A stretch of DNA of 21,657 nt. Source: a virus. The stretch spans positions 1 through 21,657 of the IMG/VR virus record IMGVR_UViG_3300042371_001057; one strand, 5' to 3'. The position numbers were made by a program, and so were the translations under genes. This document shows, piece after piece, positions 13,553-19,521 of this stretch; position 1 is the first letter of the stretch; each line of letters begins with the position of its first letter. The notes under the pieces are model-generated. The model searched no databases. It was given only the letters and a program-made list of their open reading frames with translations, and was not told the DNA's origin.

Positions 13553-13662
13553 CCCCCCAACAGCTCCCGCTTCTCCCGCCGCCGCGCGACGTGCTCGCCG
13601 ATGCGCGGGCCGTGGCCGAGCGGCACCGGCGCGACGTCAACGCGCTCTCGGGGCGGCGATGA
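13549..13662 (+). CDS. Small 37-aa protein between methyltransferase and resolvase
   Basis: 37 aa from a GTG overlapping the methyltransferase stop (GTGA), ending in a TGA that overlaps the next ATG (ATGA). The sequence is a Pro/Leu stretch (MTPQQLPLLPPPRDVLADAR) followed by a basic helix ending in SGRR. The matched overlaps at both ends support translation, since neither would be expected by chance. It has no membrane segment. The function is unknown. Confidence 0.5.
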   Translation: MTPQQLPLLPPPRDVLADARAVAERHRRDVNALSGRR

Positions 13663-13994
13663 CCTTCCTCATCCCCCTCCGCCTCCCCAGCGCCGCCAAC
13701 CTCCGCGAGCACTGGCGCGTCCGCCACAAGCGCGTCCAAGCCCAGCGCCAACTCGTCGCCATCTACATCGGCGGCAAGCCCCGCCCGACCCTCCCCGTGG
13801 TCGTCACCCTCACCCGCATCGCCCCCCGGGCGCTCGACGGCGACAACCTCCAGAGCGCGTTCAAGGCGATGCGGGACGAGGTCGCGAAGTGGCTCGGCGT
13901 CCCCGACAACCACCCCTCGATCCGGTGGGAGTACGGGCAGAGGCGCGGTGGGGTGGGGGAGTACGGGGTGGTGATCGTGGTGGGGGCGGTATGA
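13659..13994 (+). CDS. rusA: RusA-like Holliday-junction resolvase
   Basis: 111 aa, ATG overlapping the previous stop. RusA-type enzymes are small dimers that cut four-way DNA junctions during phage recombination and clear branches before packaging. The characteristic acidic cluster is visible: Asp60 and Asp62 in ALDGDNLQSAFKAMRDEVAK, Lys69 and Asp73 in the same helix, and Asp83 in WLGVPDN. An N-terminal strand pair with basic residues (LREHWRVRHKRVQAQRQLVA) precedes it. The length fits the family. In this operon it sits between the methyltransferase and replication genes, where many lambdoid phages carry it. Confidence 0.8.
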   Translation: MTFLIPLRLPSAANLREHWRVRHKRVQAQRQLVAIYIGGKPRPTLPVVVTLTRIAPRALDGDNLQSAFKAMRDEVAKWLGVPDNHPSIRWEYGQRRGGVGEYGVVIVVGAV

Positions 13995-15070
13995 AGCCCC
14001 AGGACCGCACGCGCGCGATCCTGCGCTCGACGCTCGACGCCGAGTGCCGGCTCGTCGCCATCGCCCTCGCCGACCACATGGACGTCCACGACGAGGCGTA
14101 CCCGTCCGTGGGCACGCTCGCGACCGAGACGGCCTTGTCCGAGCGCACGGTGCAGGACGTGATCCGGCACGGGCTCGCCCATCGGTGGGTGCAGGCGAGG
14201 GGCACGAACGGCGGGCGCCGCACGCTCACGATCCTGTGGGCCTACCTCACCGCGGAGCATCCGTCGCGGAAGGCGGGGGTGGAGAAGAAGGCCAACCCCC
14301 GCACGCGGCGCACCGGTGCGCCGCTCGCACCGGTGCGCCCGGCGCACCCCCCACCCCCGCACGCGGCGCACCCCTCCCCCGCGCCGGGCGCACCGGTACC
14401 CCCGCACGCGGCGCACCCCATGGGTGCGCCGGGCGCACCCGAAGCGTGTACAGATGAAGCGACCACTGAACCGCCCAGGGGGGGGCCGGTTCCCGTTGTC
14501 TACCTCGACCCCTTCGAGGACCCCAGCGACCCCTTCTACCTCCCCCCCGAGGACCGCCTCCCCGCCCAGCCCACCCCAGCGCCTCGCCCTCCCGTCGCGC
14601 CTGTAGCCCCTCCCCAGCGCGCCAAGGGCCCGACCCGCCCGTCTCTCCCTCCCGGTGTCCCGAGCGACCTCCCAGCCCTTCTCAGCGCGGGCCCGGGGCA
14701 TCGTGGGGGCGAGGTCGACGGGCTCACCAGCGTGGGGCGGATCTCGGTCATCCCGTGCCTCCTCGGCGCGGGGATCGAGGACGCCGAGATGCTCCTCTCC
14801 ATCGCCCCCGAGCGGCTCCCGTTCCAGGGCGTGAAGGACGCGGTGGCCCTCCGCCTCCGCGCCCACCTCCGCGCGCGGTGGGGCCTCGAGCTCGGGTGTC
14901 TCGCCGAGGCCGTCGCTGCGCCCGAGCCCGAAGCTCCGCCCCCGCCCATCATCCCCGGCGCCCCGCAGTACCCGCACGAGAGTGGGTACCGGTTCGCGGT
15001 GCGGCGGGAGAACGAACGCAGGTCGGGGATCCGGCCGTTGACCTACTTCCCCGAGGCCGCCAATGGCTGA
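13991..15070 (+). CDS. Replication initiator-like protein (lambda O-like)
   Basis: 359 aa; the ATG overlaps the resolvase stop (ATGA), and the longer open frame upstream overlaps two genes. Residues about 15-80 contain a helix-turn-helix of the phage replication-protein type (YPSVGTLATETALSERTVQD, VIRHGLAHRWVQARG). Residues about 100-155 are a Pro/Ala/His linker with repeats of HAAHP and GAP, and a second Pro-rich region spans about 170-230. The C-terminal part (about 245-305: ISVIPCLLGAGIEDAEMLLS and KDAVALRLRAHLRA) is helical. In lambda the O protein binds iterons inside its own gene, and an iteron-like cluster lies here inside the linker-coding DNA. The following gene looks like a helicase loader. 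Origin-binding is inferred. Confidence 0.65.
   Translation: MKPQDRTRAILRSTLDAECRLVAIALADHMDVHDEAYPSVGTLATETALSERTVQDVIRHGLAHRWVQARGTNGGRRTLTILWAYLTAEHPSRKAGVEKKANPRTRRTGAPLAPVRPAHPPPPHAAHPSPAPGAPVPPHAAHPMGAPGAPEACTDEATTEPPRGGPVPVVYLDPFEDPSDPFYLPPEDRLPAQPTPAPRPPVAPVAPPQRAKGPTRPSLPPGVPSDLPALLSAGPGHRGGEVDGLTSVGRISVIPCLLGAGIEDAEMLLSIAPERLPFQGVKDAVALRLRAHLRARWGLELGCLAEAVAAPEPEAPPPPIIPGAPQYPHESGYRFAVRRENERRSGIRPLTYFPEAANG
14296..14439 (+). repeat. Iteron-like repeat cluster inside the initiator gene, candidate origin
   Basis: A 19-bp sequence, CCCCCGCACGCGGCGCACC, occurs three times without change at 14296-14314, 14354-14372 and 14399-14417. Its core GGCGCACC occurs six times and the reverse complement GGTGCGCC three times in this 144-nt stretch. 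Three head-to-head pairs form long palindromes, including a perfect 20-bp one at 14305-14324. A less GC-rich segment follows (14441-14473). The arrangement resembles phage origins placed inside the initiator gene, but the same DNA also encodes a Pro-rich linker. Confidence 0.5.
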
Positions 15071-15746
15071 GCCCTTTCAGATCGAGGAGATCCTCGCGCA
15101 CCTCAACGGCCTCTACGGCGGGCGCTTCAACCCCGACGCGGCCAAGCGGAAGGCGTGGATCGAGGTGCTCGGGCCGTTCACGAACGACGAGCTGTGGAAC
15201 GCGACGCGCGCGACGCTCGCGGACCCCAAGTGCTTCGAGTGGGCGCCGACCCCGATGCAGATCGCGGCGAACGTGCCGAAGCGGGTGGGGGCCACCGTCG
15301 GGGGCAAGGTGGGTGGGTGCCCTGACTGCGCGGCCCTCGACGGCTGGCGCGAGATGGCGATCCGCTTCGCCCTCCCCGACGGCCGGCAGGACGCGCGGGT
15401 GGTCCTCGCGGCGTGTGGATGCGCCCTTGGGGAGACCCGGCGGGTCGCGGGCGTGCTCCCGTGGCGGGAGCAGTGGGCGAGGTGGCAGGGCATCAAGGCC
15501 CGGCTCCTCGCGGACGGTGGGGAGATCATCGGGGCGGTCTACACGAGCGAGCGCCGGCCCCTGCTGACGGACGAGGACCGCTACGCGCCCGACGTGCTCG
15601 GGCGACTGGAGCGGAAGCCGAGGGCCGCGGCGGTGGCGCTGCTCACGGAGGCGGTGCGCGGGCAGGACTCGCACGCGTGGGCGCGGGAGCGGCAGGTGGA
15701 GCGGGAGCGGGAGCGGGACGAACGTGGGTGGGAGGAAGCATCATGA
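15063..15746 (+). CDS. Putative helicase loader / replication protein (lambda P-like)
   Basis: 227 aa, overlapping the end of the initiator gene by 8 nt. Residues about 6-70 are helical: EEILAHLNGLYGGRFNPDAA, then ELWNATRATLAD and WAPTPMQIAANVP, a pattern seen in phage helicase loaders whose N-terminal domain ends in a T-P-T-x-x-x-I-A turn. Cys86, Cys89, Cys118 and Cys120 (CPDC, CGC) could bind zinc. The C-terminal 30 residues are extremely Arg/Glu-rich and low in complexity. The position after the O-like gene makes a loader that recruits host DnaB the most likely role, but no decisive motif is present. Confidence 0.5.
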   Translation: MAEPFQIEEILAHLNGLYGGRFNPDAAKRKAWIEVLGPFTNDELWNATRATLADPKCFEWAPTPMQIAANVPKRVGATVGGKVGGCPDCAALDGWREMAIRFALPDGRQDARVVLAACGCALGETRRVAGVLPWREQWARWQGIKARLLADGGEIIGAVYTSERRPLLTDEDRYAPDVLGRLERKPRAAAVALLTEAVRGQDSHAWARERQVERERERDERGWEEAS

Positions 15747-16318
15747 GTCGAGCACTTCAGGCGGCCGCGCGCCGCCCCTTGGACGCCTACCACACCCCCG
15801 ACCCGCTCGCCGCGGCCCTGGTGGGGCTTCTGCCCATCGAGCCGACGGACACGGTGATGGAGCCTCACGCGGGCGGTGGGGCGTTCGTGCGGGCCTTGCT
15901 CCCGGTCGCGCGCCGAGTCCACGCGTGCGACGCGAACCCCGAAGCCGAGGGGCTCCACATCGACGGGGTGTCAGCCTCGTTCGGGGGCGTGGACTTCCTG
16001 CAGTTGAAGTACGGGCGGGCCCGGTGGATCGTCGGCAACCCACCCTTTCGCGGCTTTGAGGCGCACGTCGAGCACGCGCTAACCCTCTCCCGCCACGTCG
16101 CCTTCCTGCTCCGGCTCGCCTCGATGGAGACCGCCGCGCGGGCGCCCATGTGGCAGCGGTGGCCGCTCCGGAAGGTGTGGGTGCTCGCCGAGCGCCCGAG
16201 CTTTACGGGCGGGGGCACCGACAGCGCCGCCTACGGGTGGTTCTGGTTTGACCGGCTCTACGAGGGCCCTGCCGAGATCGTGCCTGGGTGGTCGTGGAAG
16301 GGTGGGGGTGTCTCGTGA
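15743..16318 (+). CDS. DNA adenine (N6) methyltransferase
   Basis: 191 aa from an ATG overlapping the previous stop. The S-adenosylmethionine-binding motif is EPHAGGGAFVRALL (residues 40-53), Asp63 in ACDANP is the expected acidic residue after strand 2, and the catalytic motif is NPPF (99-102), the signature of N6-adenine or N4-cytosine amino-methyltransferases. After NPPF the sequence continues HVAFLLRLASMET and ERPSFTGGGTDSAAYGWFWF, as in phage enzymes of this group. It is shorter than bacterial Dam and lacks an obvious separate target-recognition domain. Its likely role is modification of phage DNA against restriction. Confidence 0.8.
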   Translation: MSRALQAAARRPLDAYHTPDPLAAALVGLLPIEPTDTVMEPHAGGGAFVRALLPVARRVHACDANPEAEGLHIDGVSASFGGVDFLQLKYGRARWIVGNPPFRGFEAHVEHALTLSRHVAFLLRLASMETAARAPMWQRWPLRKVWVLAERPSFTGGGTDSAAYGWFWFDRLYEGPAEIVPGWSWKGGGVS

Positions 16319-16776
16319 TCGCCGACGAAGGCCCGGGGGCGATCCGCTTCGGCGCCTACCTCGCCGCCCCCGAGGGCAAGGTGTGGCCCGACGGCGCGTG
16401 TCGGTGGCGCGTGACGGGGCCGGGGGTGTCGCGGCTGACGCGGCTGCTCCGGCGGGCTGACGCGATGGGGGAGGTGTACCGATGGCTCCAGGAGACCGGG
16501 ATGGGCGGGGTGCGGCCGGCGGCCTGGGTCGAGGTGGTGCCGCAGGAGCCGCTGAAGCGGAAGACGTACCGACAGGTCGAGGCCGAGGAGCCGCTTCCGG
16601 CGTGGGTGGTGGTGGACGAGGGGAAGCCCCTGGGCGTGTGCATCGTCGCCTACTGTGGGGCGGTGGTGGTGACGCGGCGGCTGTGCGGGGCCCATGACCG
16701 GAAGGCGCGGGCGCAGGGGATCCGGGAGCGGATCGGGCCCCCAGCGGTCGTGAAGGCGAAGGGCGTGTGGCGGTGA
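16315..16776 (+). CDS. Zinc-motif hypothetical protein
   Basis: 153 aa from a GTG overlapping the methyltransferase stop (GTGA). The C-terminal part contains Cys109, Cys114, Cys124 and His127 in VCIVAYCGAVVVTRRLCGAH, the C-x4-C-x9-C-x2-H spacing of a small zinc-binding motif common in phage proteins, followed by a basic helix (DRKARAQGIRERI). The N-terminal part is unrecognised. It may bind nucleic acid; the gene sits between the adenine methyltransferase and the sigma-like gene, coupled at both ends. Confidence 0.55.
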   Translation: MIADEGPGAIRFGAYLAAPEGKVWPDGACRWRVTGPGVSRLTRLLRRADAMGEVYRWLQETGMGGVRPAAWVEVVPQEPLKRKTYRQVEAEEPLPAWVVVDEGKPLGVCIVAYCGAVVVTRRLCGAHDRKARAQGIRERIGPPAVVKAKGVWR

Positions 16777-17156
16777 GCGGGGCGCCCGACCCTCGGGTCT
16801 CGCCTCCCATCGGCCACGCGATCAAGGCGGCTCCAGACCTGTCCGACCCGAAGGTGGTCCGGCTCGCCCGTCGCATGTACTTCAGCCGCTTCGCTGACCA
16901 GGTGACCGAGGCCGGGATCGAGGCAGAGGACGGGCTTCAAGAGGTGCTCTTGCGTTTGTTCCTGAAGTCGCAGTCGCCATCGAGGTGGAACCCCGAACGG
17001 GGCGGGCTGACGACCTGGCTGTTCGTCGCGACCGGGGGGGTCGTGCTCAACATGATCGACAAGCACCGACGGTTCGTGAGGCGGGCGGGCGAGGTCTGCA
17101 ACGAGGGCGATGCGGCGTGCATGGCTCGTGCGGTTGAGGCCACTGGCGACGAATAA
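16773..17156 (+). CDS. Short sigma-70 region-2-like protein, candidate late regulator
   Basis: 127 aa from a GTG overlapping the previous stop (GTGA). Residues about 25-105 follow the sigma-70 region 2 pattern: VVRLARRMYF, then EAEDGLQEVLLRLFL (50-64), a WNPERGGLTTWLFVATG segment (72-88) and NMIDKHRRF (93-101). The D-x-x-Q-E core and the W-F-R-x-x-T-W segment are the features that contact core RNA polymerase and the -10 DNA. No region 4 follows, so it could not read a -35 by itself. It is the last gene before the terminase operon, the place where lambdoid phages carry the late antiterminator. Activation of late genes is therefore a reasonable inference. Confidence 0.65.
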   Translation: MSGAPDPRVSPPIGHAIKAAPDLSDPKVVRLARRMYFSRFADQVTEAGIEAEDGLQEVLLRLFLKSQSPSRWNPERGGLTTWLFVATGGVVLNMIDKHRRFVRRAGEVCNEGDAACMARAVEATGDE

Positions 17157-17331
17157 AGCGACATAGACACGCAGAAAGGTGTGTGTGAGGCCTTGACAGG
17201 TGCCCATGCCCCCTCATCGGTACCACCAAGGGGGTGTGAGAACGGTCGGACCCCCCACCCGGCCTACGCACGTCGAGCCTCGCGCGCGAGCTCTCGAAAA
17301 AAACCGCCAAAGTTCAAGGAATTGACACCCC
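17157..17331 (+). promoter_or_regulatory. Intergenic region upstream of terminase: promoter/packaging-site candidate
   Basis: No gene is seen in these 175 nt. TTGACA occurs at 17193-17198 without a clear -10 element 17 nt later. CCCCCT (17209-17214) and AGGGGG (17229-17234) can form a hairpin that encloses CGGTACC at 17218. A perfect 12-bp palindrome, CTCGCGCGCGAG, lies at 17279-17290 and is followed by a run of seven A. A cos or pac site is usually near the terminase small-subunit gene, so this region or that gene is a candidate. The AAGGA before 17332 is the likely ribosome site of the next gene. Confidence 0.4.
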
Positions 17332-17955
17332 ATGAGACGGTCACGCCTTGACAAGTCCTCGTCGTCTGTGCGTCGGGCCGCCGTCGAGAAGGCTCTGCGA
17401 GAGCGCGGGTGGTCCGAGGTCGTCGTCGAGTCGCTCATCGCCGAGACCGGGTCCAGCCGGGCCACCCTCTACCGGGACCGCGACGAGATCGCGAAGGTGC
17501 TGGCGCAGGAGGAGACCGCCGGCCTGCCCGAGCGCCGGGCCCTCTTCCTCAGCGACCTCCGCCGCATCCGCGACGGGTCGCACGTCGACGGGGCGTACAG
17601 CGCCACCGCCCGCCTCCTCGACATGGAGGCCAAGATCCTCGGGCTCGACCGCGTCCCGCTCCCCGAGGTCGAGGCCGAGAAGGAGGGCGAGCTCGACACG
17701 TCGCTTGAGGGCGTGCTCCTCGAGGTCCGCAAGCTCCGGCGGCAAGCGCAGGCGGGGCACTCCTACGTCGCGGCCGACAAGCTCCTCGCCCGTGAGCACG
17801 AGCTCGTCATGTCCATCCGGCAGCGTGACGAGGCGATCCGCGCCGCCGAGCTCGCCCACCTCAACGAGGAGGGGCTCATCGACATGATCATCGCCAACGT
17901 CGCGACCCTCCCCGACACGCTCCGGGCTCGACTCCGTGAGGCCCTCGGGGAGTAG
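17332..17955 (+). CDS. terS: Terminase small subunit (putative)
   Basis: 207 aa with an ATG start and an AAGGA ribosome site 10 nt upstream. Small terminase subunits recognise the packaging site and hand the DNA to the large subunit. Residues about 14-55 form a helix-turn-helix (EKALRERGWSEVVVESLIAE, TGSSRATLYRDRDEI). Residues about 91-106 are ATARLLDMEAKILGLD, similar to the conserved helix of many small subunits, and a long charged helical region follows to the end. The gene lies directly before the large subunit. A TetR-like regulator is an alternative reading of the N-terminus alone, but size, context and the second motif favour terminase. Confidence 0.7.
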   Translation: MRRSRLDKSSSSVRRAAVEKALRERGWSEVVVESLIAETGSSRATLYRDRDEIAKVLAQEETAGLPERRALFLSDLRRIRDGSHVDGAYSATARLLDMEAKILGLDRVPLPEVEAEKEGELDTSLEGVLLEVRKLRRQAQAGHSYVAADKLLAREHELVMSIRQRDEAIRAAELAHLNEEGLIDMIIANVATLPDTLRARLREALGE

Positions 17956-18014
17956 CAGTCCCGGCCCTACCCACCCAACGCCGGGCACGGGTAGGAACCG
18001 GACACGAGCGCAGC

Positions 18015-18028
18015 CGGTACCACGGCGC
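18015..18028 (+). promoter_or_regulatory. CGGTACCACGG motif directly before the terL start
   Basis: CGGTACCACGG followed by three nucleotides abuts the GTG of terL. The same 11 bases plus three nucleotides abut the portal ATG (19508-19521), and CGGTACCAC also occurs before terS at 17218. The distance to the start and the lack of a Shine-Dalgarno sequence suggest a control element for late transcription or translation. Confidence 0.4.
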
Positions 18029-19501
18029 GTGACAGCTCCCCCCCGGGCCATGCTCCTCGCTCTCCTCCGCGGCACCGGCGGCCTCGTCGAGCACGTCGCG
18101 CGCCACCCGCTCGACTACTCGCGGTGGACCGAGCCCCAGGAGGAGTACCTCACCAACCGGTCGAACCGGAAGCTCCTCCGCATCGGCAACGGCGGCGGGA
18201 AGTCCCGCGTAGCCCTCGCCGACGTGGTCATGCGCGCCCGCAAGTCACACCCGTTCCGCCCCGATTGGAACGCCCGCCGGGGCCCGACGAAGCAGTGGAT
18301 CACGACGGTGACCTGGTCGCAGGCCGTCCCGCTCATGCAGATGCTCCGCTCGTTCCTCGGCGAGGGGGAGCTGGCGAAGGCGCCGAACTGGGACCCCGCG
18401 AAGGGGTGGGGCAAGGATTCGCCCGTCCTCGTGTGGCCCGACGGGTCGACGGTGGGGTGGCGCACCTCCAACCAGGGCCCGCTCGCGCACGCTGGCGCCG
18501 AGCTCGACCACATCCTGATCGACGAGCCGGTGGCCGCCGAGACCTACCGCGAGCTCGAGCGGCGTGTGGCCCGCCGCGGCGGTGACCTCTCCCTCGCCAT
18601 GACGCCGATCAACTGCCCCGGCGACATCGCGTACCTCCGCGACCTGTGCACCGAGGGCATCGTCGCGGACCTAAACTTCCCGATGAACGAGCGGCTCTTC
18701 CGCTACACCGACGGCGACATCCGCAGGCTCCCCGACGGTACGCCCTGCGATGCCACCTGGATCGCGGAGCAGATCCGGCAGGTGCTCCCGGCCTACCGCG
18801 ACATCGTCATCAACGGCGGGTGGGACGAGATCACCGTCGACGGTCGCTTCACGGACGCCTTCAGCCGCTCTCGCCACGTCGCCGAGTTCCGCCTCGACGG
18901 CTCCGAGGTGCTCTCTCTCGGGACGGACCACGGATCCCAGGCCTTCACGGAGACGGCGGTGCTCGTCGCGGTCGACCAGTCGAAGGAGTACCCGCACATC
19001 TACATCCTCGACACCTACGAGGCGCAGCGCGACAGCCCCGCCGATGCCGACGCGCGGGCCATCCTCGAGATGCTGGCGCGTCACGGGAAGCGCTGGGGGA
19101 GCCTGAAGCACGTCACCGGCGACATCGCCCACTACGGCGGGCGCGGGCGCATCAACCGCAAGAGCAACCAGGAGCTCGCCTACGAGATCGCGCGCGAGCT
19201 CCAGCTCGGGCGCAACGCGTCACTCGTCCCGCCCATCCGGACGGCGAAGACGGGCGCCGGGGCGGGCCCCCGCGGGTCGGTCTACCGCGGCACGTCCTGG
19301 CTCTACCGGGCGCTCCTCCGCGAGGGCCACGTCACCGTCCACCCCCGGTGCGTCTCGCTCATCAAGGCCTTCGAGAACTACAAGGGCGGGAGCACCGACG
19401 AGCACGGCCACCTGGTCGACGCTCTCCGCTACGCCCTCGACCCGTGGATCAACCGGGGGCAGCAGCGCAACGTCCCGAGCGCCACGGTGGTGGTGGGGTA
19501 G
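18029..19501 (+). CDS. terL: Terminase large subunit
   Basis: 490 aa motor and nuclease that packages phage DNA into the prohead. The ATPase domain has Walker A GNGGGKS at residues 53-59 and Walker B ILIDEP at 162-167. The nuclease domain shows Asp300 in GTDHGSQAFTET, Asp365 in VTGDIAHYGG and Asp464 in HGHLVDALRY, the three acidic residues that bind metal. The GTG at 18029 is chosen because CGGTACCACGG lies at the same distance before it as before the portal start; the ATG at 18050 is the alternative and would shorten the protein by seven residues. Neither has a good ribosome site. A 73-nt gap separates it from the small subunit. Confidence 0.9.
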   Translation: MTAPPRAMLLALLRGTGGLVEHVARHPLDYSRWTEPQEEYLTNRSNRKLLRIGNGGGKSRVALADVVMRARKSHPFRPDWNARRGPTKQWITTVTWSQAVPLMQMLRSFLGEGELAKAPNWDPAKGWGKDSPVLVWPDGSTVGWRTSNQGPLAHAGAELDHILIDEPVAAETYRELERRVARRGGDLSLAMTPINCPGDIAYLRDLCTEGIVADLNFPMNERLFRYTDGDIRRLPDGTPCDATWIAEQIRQVLPAYRDIVINGGWDEITVDGRFTDAFSRSRHVAEFRLDGSEVLSLGTDHGSQAFTETAVLVAVDQSKEYPHIYILDTYEAQRDSPADADARAILEMLARHGKRWGSLKHVTGDIAHYGGRGRINRKSNQELAYEIARELQLGRNASLVPPIRTAKTGAGAGPRGSVYRGTSWLYRALLREGHVTVHPRCVSLIKAFENYKGGSTDEHGHLVDALRYALDPWINRGQQRNVPSATVVVG

Positions 19502-19507
19502 GGCACT

Positions 19508-19521
19508 CGGTACCACGGGCG
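19508..19521 (+). promoter_or_regulatory. CGGTACCACGG motif directly before the portal start
   Basis: This is the second exact copy of the 11-base motif seen before terL, again ending three nucleotides before the start codon. It fills most of the 20-nt gap between terL and the portal gene, which has no recognisable ribosome-binding sequence. Confidence 0.4.

Noticed and set aside
14296-14417. Three 19-bp repeats as a CRISPR array
   Set aside because: Spacing is irregular (58 and 45 nt), the spacers are themselves made of the same octamer, and the stretch is inside a coding frame with no cas genes.
13763-14977. Long minus-strand open frame opposite the resolvase and initiator genes
   Set aside because: High GC leaves many frames open; the translation is Arg/Gly-rich without domains, while the plus strand has coupled genes with recognisable motifs.
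17279-17303. Palindrome plus A7 as an intrinsic terminator
   Set aside because: The homopolymer is A on the plus strand, and on the minus strand the T-run precedes the stem, so neither direction has the stem-then-U order.
18646-19521. Long upstream extension of the portal frame
   Set aside because: It lies wholly inside the terminase large subunit gene and encodes an Arg/His-rich shadow sequence.
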